Shown: positions 18,304 to 27,103, counted from the stretch's first letter. The stretch is DNA of 35,198 nucleotides from Verrucomicrobiota bacterium (GCA_019233825.1 JAFAMB010000019.1:1-35198); one strand, 5' to 3'. The notes: generated by a model from the letters alone, not told the origin. A program made the numbers and translations.

Positions 18304-18935
18304 TCAGCGATGAATTAGCATGTCTCATCAGGGACGGCTATAACGCTCTTGGAGAACTCGGGTTCGCGGAATCGTTGAGCGGATACCGCCTCTACCATTG
18401 GGCGGACAGAAATTCTTTGAGTCAGGCCCGCGTTTACCGTTCGTCGAAAGATGCCCGAGAGATTGCAAAATATGACTCCTCCGGAGCCTACCGGCCGCTC
18501 AAGGGAGCGCCGAACTTACCCAGAGGATGGGTCCTGGAACTGCCAAACATCAACGATCTGAAGAGGGCGCTCGATTTCTTTTACCCCGGAGCTATCGCCA
18601 CCTGGCTGGCATTCCGGGAAGGAAAGACTGAGCCTGTCTGCCTTCGGCAAACTCTCAACCGGCAAACCGGAATGTACCGAGTTACCCGAAAACTCACCGC
18701 CGACCAGGCGCAAAGCCTGGTGAGAGAAGCCTGCCGCTCAGACAGCCGGTGTCTGCGGACCATCCTGTGGGGCATAGAGCCGGACCATCCGCCCGACTTC
18801 CTGCCGGCTTCGAAGTCGGACCCGACCGTCGACCAGACTGGCCAAAAGCGCGCCGCGCTCCCCTTTCTCTGCCTTGAGGCCTGCAACCTGCTGGTGGCGG
18901 CAGCGAGAACCACGGTCAAGAAGACGTCTCGATGA
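18300..18935 (+). CDS. DR2241-like protein (possible 4Fe-4S domain partner of CbiX)
   Basis: Immediately follows cbiX with an ATGA overlap; Cys-containing segments REACRSDSRCLRTILWG and LPFLCLEACNLLVAAAR resemble the C-terminal Fe-S region of DR2241-type proteins. Confidence 0.55.
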   Translation: MISDELACLIRDGYNALGELGFAESLSGYRLYHWADRNSLSQARVYRSSKDAREIAKYDSSGAYRPLKGAPNLPRGWVLELPNINDLKRALDFFYPGAIATWLAFREGKTEPVCLRQTLNRQTGMYRVTRKLTADQAQSLVREACRSDSRCLRTILWGIEPDHPPDFLPASKSDPTVDQTGQKRAALPFLCLEACNLLVAAARTTVKKTSR

Positions 18936-20155
18936 TCGCCTATCGTTGTCGCACGCTCGTCACGATGGATAGAACACCGATCGACAACGGTGCGTTTATC
19001 GTCGAGGGGTCACGCTTTCGAGAGATTGGCGACGCGCACGATATCCTGAGAAACCACTTCGACCCGGTGGTGGACCTCGGTGAAGCCGTGGTGATGCCAG
19101 GACTGATCAATGCGCATTGTCATCTGGATTACTCTCTGATGCGGGGAGCCATTCTATCGGCGCGCAGTTTCTCCCAGTGGGTCAGTCGGATTAATGCGCT
19201 GAAAAGATCTCTGACTGATAACGACTACCTGCGTGCAACACAGCTGGGATTCCAGGAACTCCGCAGAAACGGCGTCACTGCAGTCTTGGACATTGTGGCG
19301 ACTCCCCAAAGCTTACCGCTGCTTCCCCCTTCCCCTATCAGGACCTGGTCCTTTCTGGAGCTTATTGACGTGCGACCGCGGCCCTGGATCGAAGAGATTG
19401 CGTTCGGGTCATGGTTGTTCTTTTCCGAGCACAGAGAGTCGCTCGGAGGATTCGGCTTGAGCCCCCATGCTCCGTACACGGCATCCGCAAAAATGTATGA
19501 GATTGCGCTGGAATGTTCACGGAAGTTGAATCTGCCGATTACAACGCACGTGGCCGAGTCGCGCGAAGAATACGACATGTTCGCTGAGGCCCGGGGTCAG
19601 CTTTACGATTTCGTAAGAAAGTTGGGTCGCCCGATGACCGACTGTGGATCGACTTCGCCTCTTCGACACTTGATCGAAAATGGATTGATCAACCAGGATT
19701 GCATCGTCGCTCATTTGAATGAGTTGGACGATCGGGATCTGGAACTACTCGGAGGAACAAGATGGCGAAATCTGCAGATCGTACATTGTCCCAAGAGCCA
19801 TCGTTTTCTCCAGCACAGACGCTTCCCGCTTGAAGCCCTGCTGGAACGAGGCTTGAATATTTGCCTTGGTACGGACAGTTTGGCAAGCAACGACTCGCTA
19901 GACCTCTTCTCCGAGATGCGCACAGCAAGAAAAGTTTATCCAGCGCTAAGCGCGCGAGATCTGCTGGAAATGGTCACTATCCGGCCGGCGCGCGCACTCA
20001 AGCTGGAGCGCAGCTTGGGCAGGATCGCGCCGGACTATCTCGCGGACGCTATCGCTATTCCCTTCTCAGGCGCAACTGGTGATGTGTACGAGGCGATCAT
20101 TCAAGCAAAAGGCCCGATCAAATGGATGATGATAAATGGAAAACCCGTGAATTGA
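18932..20155 (+). CDS. Amidohydrolase / cytosine-deaminase-like metal-dependent hydrolase
   Basis: MPGLINAHCHLDYS (HxH), GLSPHAPYT, ITTHVAESREE, IVHCPKSHRFL, LGTDSLASNDSLDLF; ATGA overlap with the upstream gene. Confidence 0.85.
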   Translation: MIAYRCRTLVTMDRTPIDNGAFIVEGSRFREIGDAHDILRNHFDPVVDLGEAVVMPGLINAHCHLDYSLMRGAILSARSFSQWVSRINALKRSLTDNDYLRATQLGFQELRRNGVTAVLDIVATPQSLPLLPPSPIRTWSFLELIDVRPRPWIEEIAFGSWLFFSEHRESLGGFGLSPHAPYTASAKMYEIALECSRKLNLPITTHVAESREEYDMFAEARGQLYDFVRKLGRPMTDCGSTSPLRHLIENGLINQDCIVAHLNELDDRDLELLGGTRWRNLQIVHCPKSHRFLQHRRFPLEALLERGLNICLGTDSLASNDSLDLFSEMRTARKVYPALSARDLLEMVTIRPARALKLERSLGRIAPDYLADAIAIPFSGATGDVYEAIIQAKGPIKWMMINGKPVN

Positions 20156-21078
20156 CCCGTTGGACATGCGCTTTGGTTGCCCTTTGTCTGGTAGCGGTTT
20201 CTGCCCATCGCACAGCGTCAAAAGAGGTGGAAACACCGCCCCCTGAAAAGCCGGTGGTGCAGTCAGAACCAAACGTCGTCGCCGAAAGTGCGGCCGCGAT
20301 CGATTCCTTTTCAGGTGAGTTTCTCTTTGTTAAGAACGAGAACGCAATTCAATACCCGGCCAGCTCGACGAAAATCTTGACGGCATTGTTGGTGATTGAA
20401 GCCGGGGATCTCGACAAGCCGGTGACGGTTGACCCATCCGATACCAAAGTAGAGCCAAGCAATCTCGAATTGAAACCGGGCGAGCAATATAGCCGCCGCC
20501 AGCTCCTCTATGGCTTAATGTTGAAGAGTGCAAACGATGTCGCGATGGCCTTGGCCCGCGATAACGCCGGTTCAGTCGAAGCGTTCGCTGAAAAGATGAA
20601 CCGGCGCGCTGCGGAGCTAGGCGCAACGAACAGCCATTTCGCGAACCCCCATGGTCTGCATGAGCCCGACCACTACACCACGGCGCACGATCTAGCGCTC
20701 ATTGCCCGAGCTGCGATGGAGCAACCGTTCTTTCGCCGGGTGGTTTCGACAATTTACTATTCCTGGAAGTCTCCAAAAGGGGTCTATCAGCTACGCAATC
20801 ATAATCGTCTGCTTAGGCATTTCGCTGGATGCAACGGGCTTAAGACTGGTTTTACCCGGGCCGCGCAACAGGTCCTGGTCAGTTCGGCGCTGCAGGAAGG
20901 TCACGAAGTGATTTCGGTGGTCTTGCATACTGATAAACCGGGCATCTGGGAGGACAGCAAGGCGCTCTTGACCTACGGGCTGATCAAGGTCGGATGCCCT
21001 CCGGTAGCTATTGCTCACAATTCCGACAGGGCGTCCGAGAAGGAAGATGCTGCGGGCGAAGGAGACGAGGCCCACTAG
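20122..21078 (+). CDS. D-alanyl-D-alanine carboxypeptidase (serine peptidase S11)
   Basis: SxxK YPASSTKILTALLVIE, SxN LMLKSANDVAMALA, KTG NGLKTGFTRAAQQVLVSSA; N-terminal hydrophobic segment. Confidence 0.88.
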   Translation: MDDDKWKTRELTRWTCALVALCLVAVSAHRTASKEVETPPPEKPVVQSEPNVVAESAAAIDSFSGEFLFVKNENAIQYPASSTKILTALLVIEAGDLDKPVTVDPSDTKVEPSNLELKPGEQYSRRQLLYGLMLKSANDVAMALARDNAGSVEAFAEKMNRRAAELGATNSHFANPHGLHEPDHYTTAHDLALIARAAMEQPFFRRVVSTIYYSWKSPKGVYQLRNHNRLLRHFAGCNGLKTGFTRAAQQVLVSSALQEGHEVISVVLHTDKPGIWEDSKALLTYGLIKVGCPPVAIAHNSDRASEKEDAAGEGDEAH

Positions 21079-21098
21079 GTGGGGAAGCGATCCGGGGC

Positions 21099-21371
21099 GG
21101 TAGGGGCGCGCTCCCGCGCGATCCGGGTTGGCACGTCCAAGAAACGTAAACCCGGGCTCACCGGAAAGCGTCGAAGCCGGACTGCAGAACCCGAATGGAC
21201 GTTTTGAATCGTGCACCCGCGGATCGCGCGGGAGCGCGCGCGTTATCTACCAATGCGGGTTGGCACGTCTAAGAAACGTGAATCCGGGCTCACCGGAAAG
21301 CGTCGAAGCCGGACTGCAGAACCCAGATGGACGTTTTGAATCGTGCACCCCCGGGTCGCGCGGGAGCGCGC
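21099..21371. repeat. Composite palindromic repeat: two ~116-bp copies (21124-21239, 21256-21371) flanked by GC-rich cgcgctcccgcgcg arms
   Basis: Copies nearly identical at 132-bp spacing; perfect 18-bp inverted repeat 21107-21124 / 21221-21238; internal arms gcacgtccaagaaacgt / acgttttgaatcgtgc. Confidence 0.85.
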
Positions 21372-21497
21372 CCCGGCGGGAGCCTCCCGGCCGTTTCGCA
21401 TTCGCGAGAAGCTTTTAAGGAATTGAGAATAATGGCGAATTCTCTCGCTATCTCTCAATAATTATCATAATTTGTAAGATAATCGTATTAACCGCAT

Positions 21498-22856
21498 ATG
21501 GCGCGCGTTTTTATTGTCACTGAAGACCTCGCTGCTCAGGATTTGATCTCGAACCTCTGCCACGACCGGGGCCATCAGCCTTACCCCTACAGTTCTTCAG
21601 CGGCGGCGCGCGAAGCTTTGCCCAAGCTCACCCCTCAACTTGTTCTCATCGATGTGAAAATGGATGAGGGAGTTGAATTTGATGTTTTGCGCCATTGCCG
21701 GGAACAGCTCCCCCAGACCGTCGTAGTCATGCTCACCGATTCTGCATCGACCAAGACGGTTGGGAAGGCCGTGAAATTGGGGGCTTATGACTACGTGACA
21801 AAACCACTTAAGCCGGATGAATTGCAACTCGCCATTCAGCGGGCCCTGGAGTATCAGGCTGTTTTGCGGGAGACTGCTGTTCCCACGCGCGGTCTGCTTC
21901 ATCAATACCTTTTCGGCGAAAGCAAGAACATGCAGGCGATTCACAGACTCGTCGTGAAAATCGCCGACACCGAAAGCACAATTCTGATTCAGGGTGAGAG
22001 CGGGACCGGAAAAGAAGCGCTAGCGCACGCGTTGCATGGCCACGGCTCGCGCCAGCAACAGCCGTTTCTCACGGTCAATTGCAGCGCGCTGCCGGAAAGC
22101 CTGCTCGAGTCTGAACTATTTGGCCACAAGAAAGACGCTTTCCCCGGTGCCATTGCCGATAAAACTGGTTTGCTCGAAGAGGCCGACAACGGCACGCTGT
22201 TCCTGGACGAAGTCAATTCAATGTCTCAACACTTGCAGGCCAAGCTGCTCCGGGTGTTGCAGGAGCGTCAAATCCGGCGGTTGGGCGATACCAGACAGAT
22301 ACCGGTCAATGTGAGACTGATAGCCGCTTCGAATGAATCGTTGAGAGCCAAGATCAGAAACGGCGGGTTCCGAGAAGATCTCTATTTTCGGCTTGCGGTC
22401 ATCCTGATCGAAATCCCGCCACTACGCGAACGGATGGAGGACGTGCCGCTGCTCGTCAATTGCTTTCTGCAGCAGTACGCGGTTCGCACAGGTACGGAAC
22501 AGAAAGAAATCGACGCAAATGCGATGGACCGTTTGCTTCGGTACAACTGGCCAGGAAACGTGCGTGAACTTGAGAACGCTGTGGAGAGAGCATGCGCCCT
22601 CAGCGAGGAGGGAGTGATTCGTCCGTCGGATCTGCCTCCCCATGTTCTCAGCAAAACTGGAATTTCTGAAGCGCCTGGTGATTCCGAATGGCGAGTCGGC
22701 CAGCCGCTGGATCACTTCGTTCGCCACCAAGAGCGCAAGTACATCGAGATGACTCTTAAATTCAATCAGGGCTCTCGAGAAAAAACCGCGAGTATGCTGG
22801 GGATCAGTATCGCAACGCTGTACAGAAAACTCGATCTGAAACATCACCGCAGATAA
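21498..22856 (+). CDS. NtrC-family response regulator / bacterial enhancer-binding protein with DAFPGA in place of GAFTGA
   Basis: Receiver (VTEDLAAQD, LVLIDVKMDEG, VTKPLKPDEL), AAA+ (GESGTGKEALA, NGTLFLDEVNSM), Fis-type HTH (NQGSREKTASMLGISIATLYRKLDLK); L1 loop reads ELFGHKKDAFPGAIADKTG. Confidence 0.92.
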   Translation: MARVFIVTEDLAAQDLISNLCHDRGHQPYPYSSSAAAREALPKLTPQLVLIDVKMDEGVEFDVLRHCREQLPQTVVVMLTDSASTKTVGKAVKLGAYDYVTKPLKPDELQLAIQRALEYQAVLRETAVPTRGLLHQYLFGESKNMQAIHRLVVKIADTESTILIQGESGTGKEALAHALHGHGSRQQQPFLTVNCSALPESLLESELFGHKKDAFPGAIADKTGLLEEADNGTLFLDEVNSMSQHLQAKLLRVLQERQIRRLGDTRQIPVNVRLIAASNESLRAKIRNGGFREDLYFRLAVILIEIPPLRERMEDVPLLVNCFLQQYAVRTGTEQKEIDANAMDRLLRYNWPGNVRELENAVERACALSEEGVIRPSDLPPHVLSKTGISEAPGDSEWRVGQPLDHFVRHQERKYIEMTLKFNQGSREKTASMLGISIATLYRKLDLKHHRR

Positions 22857-22857
22857 A

Positions 22858-22894
22858 CGTTTCTGGTTTCTCGTGAAACGTGAAACCAGAAACG
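22858..22894. repeat. Perfect 13-bp stem hairpin (cgtttctggtttc / gaaaccagaaacg) containing a parS-like sequence
   Basis: Arms 22858-22870 and 22882-22894, 11-nt loop, 1 nt after the regulator stop codon; no T-tract. Confidence 0.85.
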
Positions 22895-22968
22895 ATCCAA
22901 TTCTGCCGCCTTGCAGTTCGCCCGCCGCTCTTCTAAAATGAGGGTTTGGTGGCATAACAGTTTTTCAT

Positions 22969-24375
22969 ATGGCAGGTCCGGGGATCCATCAGTTCCAAAA
23001 TCTGACGATGCAGCAGGTGCTCGCACCGCAGCTGCAACAAAGCCTTCACATATTGCAGGCTCCAGCCTTGGAGCTGCGGAACATTGTTCAGCAGGAGCTG
23101 CAGACGAATCCCGTGCTGGAAGAGGAAATCGGCACATTCGAGTCGGAGGAGCGGGCCAAGGACGATAGAGAGTTCGAGGAAGAGTTCGAGCGGCTCGCAA
23201 AACTGGACGAGGAATGGCGGGATTACATGTCTCAGAATGTCAGCTACTCGTCGAGAAATCCTGAAGACGAGGAGCGCCGGCAGTTTTTCTTCGACTCGAT
23301 TGCCAGTCAGGAGACTCTGCAACATCACCTCTGGGAGCAGCTGAACACGGCTGACGTCAGCGGATCACAGCGGGAAGCGGCGGAACTGATCATCGGCAAC
23401 ATGGACGATTTTGGTTTTCTCCAGGGTTCTTTGGAAGAGATCTCCCAGCATACGAACCATTCTTTGGGAGAGCTCCAGGAAATGCTCAGCTTTATTCAGA
23501 CGTTCCATCCGGTCGGCGTGGGCGCTCGCAACCTCCGGGAATGTCTGCTGATTCAGCTGCGCCGTTTGGGTAAGGAGCACAGCCTTGAGTACCGGATCGT
23601 GGGCGAGTACCTTGAGGACCTCGGACGAAAACGATTACCGGAACTAGCGCGGAGGCTGGGTGTCTCGATTGAGGAAGTTCAGAAAGCCGCCAACTTCATT
23701 TCCACCCTGGATCCAAAACCTGGCCAGATCTTTACGCCGGATCCAAATAACTATGTCTTGCCCGACGTCAGCGTGGACAAGGTCGGGGAAGATTACACGG
23801 TTTCGCTCAATGCGGATCAAATTCCGCACTTACGGATCAGCAAAACCTACAAAGACTTGATGACGCAGGGAGCTAATGGGACGGATGTACGGGATTACAT
23901 CCGGGAGAAGATCCGGAGTGGAAAGTTCCTGATCAAGAGCATTCACCAACGACAGCAGACGATTTTGAACATCGCGAACGAAATCGTTAAGCGGCAAAGT
24001 GAATTTCTGGAAAACGGAACCGCGTATCTCAAGCCGATGACGATGGTGCAAATTGCTGAGGCGGTGGGTGTCCACGAGACTACCGTCAGCCGCGCTATCT
24101 CGGGAAAATACATGGCCACTCCGCAAGGGGTGTTTGAGATGAAGTATTTCTTTACGCCTGGATATCAGACGGCAGCCGGGGCCGCTCTTAGCAACACGAG
24201 CGTGAAAGAGGCCATTTCTGACATGGTCCGCAACGAAGATGCTCGGAACCCGCTGAGCGACAAAGAAATTGTGGACGTGCTTTCTGATCGCGGTATACCG
24301 ATTGCTCGACGGACGGTTGCCAAGTATCGAGCAGAGCTGAACATTCTTCCGAGCAATCTTCGGAAGCAGTATTAA
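22969..24375 (+). CDS. rpoN: RNA polymerase sigma-54 factor
   Basis: 468 aa: QQVLAPQLQQSLHILQAPALELRNIVQQELQTNPVLEEE; DFGFLQGSLEEI; MTMVQIAEAVGVHETTVSRAISGKYMATPQGVFEMKYFF; RpoN box ARRTVAKYR. Confidence 0.98.
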   Translation: MAGPGIHQFQNLTMQQVLAPQLQQSLHILQAPALELRNIVQQELQTNPVLEEEIGTFESEERAKDDREFEEEFERLAKLDEEWRDYMSQNVSYSSRNPEDEERRQFFFDSIASQETLQHHLWEQLNTADVSGSQREAAELIIGNMDDFGFLQGSLEEISQHTNHSLGELQEMLSFIQTFHPVGVGARNLRECLLIQLRRLGKEHSLEYRIVGEYLEDLGRKRLPELARRLGVSIEEVQKAANFISTLDPKPGQIFTPDPNNYVLPDVSVDKVGEDYTVSLNADQIPHLRISKTYKDLMTQGANGTDVRDYIREKIRSGKFLIKSIHQRQQTILNIANEIVKRQSEFLENGTAYLKPMTMVQIAEAVGVHETTVSRAISGKYMATPQGVFEMKYFFTPGYQTAAGAALSNTSVKEAISDMVRNEDARNPLSDKEIVDVLSDRGIPIARRTVAKYRAELNILPSNLRKQY

Positions 24376-24382
24376 AAATTCG

Positions 24383-25144
24383 GTGTACCGCATATTTTTG
24401 TTTGTAGGTGCCCTTGTTGTCTCGAGCCCTGGGGCGTGGTGCAAGCCGTTCAACTTCCAAACCGATACATTCGCCTTCGCGAACCAGACCTACTTTGATT
24501 ACAAGCCAGTTTCGGACACCGAGATAAAAATCAGTCGAAGGAAAGGATACCTGGCTGACTATTCCCGCCACTGCTTCCAGTTGTGCCGGGCGGTGCTCCA
24601 ATTTCACCAGTTCGCGGAATTTCGTCCCGATCTTCCGAAGGTTACTGAGTCGGACTATCAGCAACTGGTGCGCAGAGTGAGCAAGCTTCCGGCCTGGAGT
24701 TCTGGTCCACGAGAAAAAGTGGTTGTTCCCGGCTATAAGGATCTGCACAGCTTTTCCCTAGAGCATAGCCTGACGCTGGAAAAGAATCTCGGTGTCTGGT
24801 GGCCGTCCTTTTGGAGAATCGGCAACTGGCGCATCGTTTTTCCGGCCCCGCGATCCGGGCAGGAACGCGTGGCAAACTGGTTGCGAGGTGAACTGGATGC
24901 GGGTCGCCTCAGAGCCGTTCACATTACCCGCTTTAAACCTATCAACCACTGCCTTATACCCTACCACTATACTCCGGAGCCAAACGGTGATCTGGTTTTT
25001 GACGTTTACGATGCCAACCAACCCGGAAAACTTGTGCACCTGACCTATCGCGCATCGGCGCGCAGCTTTTATCTGGATAAGACCTGGTATTACAGCCGCG
25101 GCCTTGTCACCGTTCTGCGACTTTATCTGTCGCCCTTATTCTGA
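24383..25144 (+). CDS. Putative secreted protein of unknown function, possibly papain-like fold
   Basis: GTG start, signal peptide YRIFLFVGALVVSSPGAWC; NHCLIPYHYTPEPNGDLVFDVYDANQPGK resembles the His-to-Asp strand region of papain-like proteins. Confidence 0.55.
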   Translation: MYRIFLFVGALVVSSPGAWCKPFNFQTDTFAFANQTYFDYKPVSDTEIKISRRKGYLADYSRHCFQLCRAVLQFHQFAEFRPDLPKVTESDYQQLVRRVSKLPAWSSGPREKVVVPGYKDLHSFSLEHSLTLEKNLGVWWPSFWRIGNWRIVFPAPRSGQERVANWLRGELDAGRLRAVHITRFKPINHCLIPYHYTPEPNGDLVFDVYDANQPGKLVHLTYRASARSFYLDKTWYYSRGLVTVLRLYLSPLF

Positions 25145-25253
25145 ACTTCCAAATTGAAAACGCAAATTCTTGCTTCGCCAGAACGAGCATTGCCGTCTAG
25201 ATTAAACCTGTGGTTTCTAATTCGGAATTTGCGTTAAACCTTCACGCGACCAA

Positions 25254-25273
25254 CTTTTCGGCGCGCCAAAAAG
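25254..25273. promoter_or_regulatory. Near-perfect 20-bp palindrome (cttttcggcgcgccaaaaag) upstream of the Roadblock/MglA cassette
   Basis: Palindrome with one mismatched pair centred on ggcgcgcc; function unknown. Confidence 0.4.
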
Positions 25274-25297
25274 CGCAAGAAGTATCCAAGCGAATAT

Positions 25298-27103
25298 ATG
25301 CCATTCCTCCATTGGTTCAGGAAAAAGTCCAGGAGCACAGAGGCCGAAGCCAAGGCTTCCAGCGTTGAGAAATGGAGGCCGGAAGTGACCACCGTCACAG
25401 AAGCGGCGTCCGAAAATTCGGAACAAGCAGGTGTCCCTGACACACCGTCTATCGAGCAGCAACCGATCGGCACACCAGTCCCTGCGACTGCCCCTCCGGA
25501 GCTGCAGACGAGCTCAACGGCGGAACCGGCGTCGACTCCGCATCTTTCCGTTCCGCTTGGAGCCTTTTACGAAAAGCTGCCGCCGCCTCTGCTTGCACCA
25601 ATAAGACCGGACTTAAAGCGACTAATCGAGATCGCCATAGATGATCTTGTCATTGACCAAACGGCCCAAGAGGCGACGGTTCCTCTTTCAATTCTGAGCC
25701 TGTCTTGTCCTGATATTTTCGTGCGCCCGGTTGCTCTGTCCGATGAGATCCCAATAACTTTTTCTTTGAGCGGCTCGGTGCCGATTTCAGCCGTGGAGTC
25801 ACCGCCGCCACCGGAGGCGCAGCCACTGAGGACTGCCGCTGAAGCGCCAGAGTCTGGAAGCCCGGTAGTTCCCGCCGACACGCAGCCGGAACATGCAGAA
25901 AAAACGGACGAGTCTCTCCTGATCAAAGAGCAGCTCACCAAGAGCGCACCCGAGACCGGCTCAGGTCAAATAGAGAGCGGCGAACGGCACTGGGCGCCAA
26001 CAGTCAGAGCGACAACTGCCAGCGGCAAAATTAAGCTTCGCGATGTAACCGTACCTACAGATGAGCTCATTCGGCTCCGAGAGTCCGAAGCAGGTGCCAA
26101 ACCCTCGGCTTCCGTGATTGGCGAAACGGAATTCAGCGGCCGTGCCGCCAGCGCGGAAAAGGGAATCAGCCTCCGGCTCCAGTCCGTTCTCTCCAATTTT
26201 CCACCTGGTCTCGAACGACCTTCGATCCAGGCGCTGAGCGGCACACAGACTGAAATTGTTTTGCCTCTGGACCTGATTCAATCGCAACTGGCTCAAGGCC
26301 GGGTTGTTGTTCCCGCGGCGACGTTCTGCAAGGCGTTGCCAAACGATTTGAAACCGTATTTTGAAACCATTGAACCTGGCGCAGAGATTCCGATCCCGTT
26401 GCGCGAGATCTTTTTGGGTCTTCCGCAAGAGGCAATCAAGCTGAGAGAAGATCAAGAGATCGATCATCCTCAGGAGACAATTCAGACCCCGTTCAGCGCA
26501 CAGGCCGAAGAAGATGCCAAGCGTTTTGGTCTGCACACACCAGCGGCAACCGCACCGGTACCAGATCAGGAAGAGAAGCCCGCGCCGGCCGAGGTTTCCA
26601 AAACGGTTTCGGCCGGCGGATTGCATGCGGACGCCGGTGAGCAGGAGGTTTCATCTCCGCCCTCACCTGTTACGCCGGAAGCTCAGGTCAAAGTCGACTC
26701 GGAAAGGCTGCAGGCGATATTCTTGACAGACGAGACCTTGGATTTACCCAAAACCATCAGAAAGGTGGGTGAATTGCCCGGTCTTCGATCGTGCCTCCTG
26801 AACACCACGGACGGGCTTAAACTCGCGGGAAGCCTCGATGTTCCAGGCCAGGAACAAGCGGTCTCAGTTCTGGTGCCCGAATTGTTCGAGCAGGCGCGAG
26901 CGAAGTTGGCAGACATGCATCTTGGGGCTTTGGAGACGATCACCTTATATTGCGGCAGGGATCAATTGAGTACATTTCTGCAGGGAAACCTTTGTTTGAC
27001 CGTTCTCCACGACAACCGCCCATTCAAGCCGGGCGTACGGGAAAAGGTGCAAGCAGTGATCAACGAGCTTGTGCCTCTCAGCGGATCCGAAAAGGAGCTA
27101 TAG
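25298..27103 (+). CDS. Roadblock/LC7 (MglB-like) C-terminal domain fused to a long Pro/Glu-rich N-terminal region with duplicated motifs
   Basis: 601 aa. C-terminal LQAIFLTDETLDLPKTIRKVGELPGLRSCLLNTTDGLKLAGSLDVPGQEQAVSVLVPELFEQARAKLADMHLGALETITLYCGRDQLSTFLQG fits Roadblock; located 9 bp upstream of an MglA-like gene. Confidence 0.65.
   Translation: MPFLHWFRKKSRSTEAEAKASSVEKWRPEVTTVTEAASENSEQAGVPDTPSIEQQPIGTPVPATAPPELQTSSTAEPASTPHLSVPLGAFYEKLPPPLLAPIRPDLKRLIEIAIDDLVIDQTAQEATVPLSILSLSCPDIFVRPVALSDEIPITFSLSGSVPISAVESPPPPEAQPLRTAAEAPESGSPVVPADTQPEHAEKTDESLLIKEQLTKSAPETGSGQIESGERHWAPTVRATTASGKIKLRDVTVPTDELIRLRESEAGAKPSASVIGETEFSGRAASAEKGISLRLQSVLSNFPPGLERPSIQALSGTQTEIVLPLDLIQSQLAQGRVVVPAATFCKALPNDLKPYFETIEPGAEIPIPLREIFLGLPQEAIKLREDQEIDHPQETIQTPFSAQAEEDAKRFGLHTPAATAPVPDQEEKPAPAEVSKTVSAGGLHADAGEQEVSSPPSPVTPEAQVKVDSERLQAIFLTDETLDLPKTIRKVGELPGLRSCLLNTTDGLKLAGSLDVPGQEQAVSVLVPELFEQARAKLADMHLGALETITLYCGRDQLSTFLQGNLCLTVLHDNRPFKPGVREKVQAVINELVPLSGSEKEL

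Noticed and set aside
18932-20155. Assignment of the amidohydrolase to aminodeoxyfutalosine deaminase (menaquinone pathway)
   Set aside because: Metal-site motifs support the superfamily only; no other futalosine-pathway genes are in the window.
21128-21418. ORF 21128..21418 (+), 96 aa with internally repeated peptide PGSPESVEAGLQNP
   Set aside because: The peptide repeat simply reflects the two DNA copies of the intergenic repeat; better explained as non-coding repeat.
23830-24453. ORF 23830..24453 (-), 207 aa
   Set aside because: Antisense to rpoN and the downstream gene; composition typical of a shadow ORF.
25961-26626. ORF 25961..26626 (-), 221 aa
   Set aside because: Antisense to the Roadblock fusion; Arg/Cys-rich with no family resemblance.
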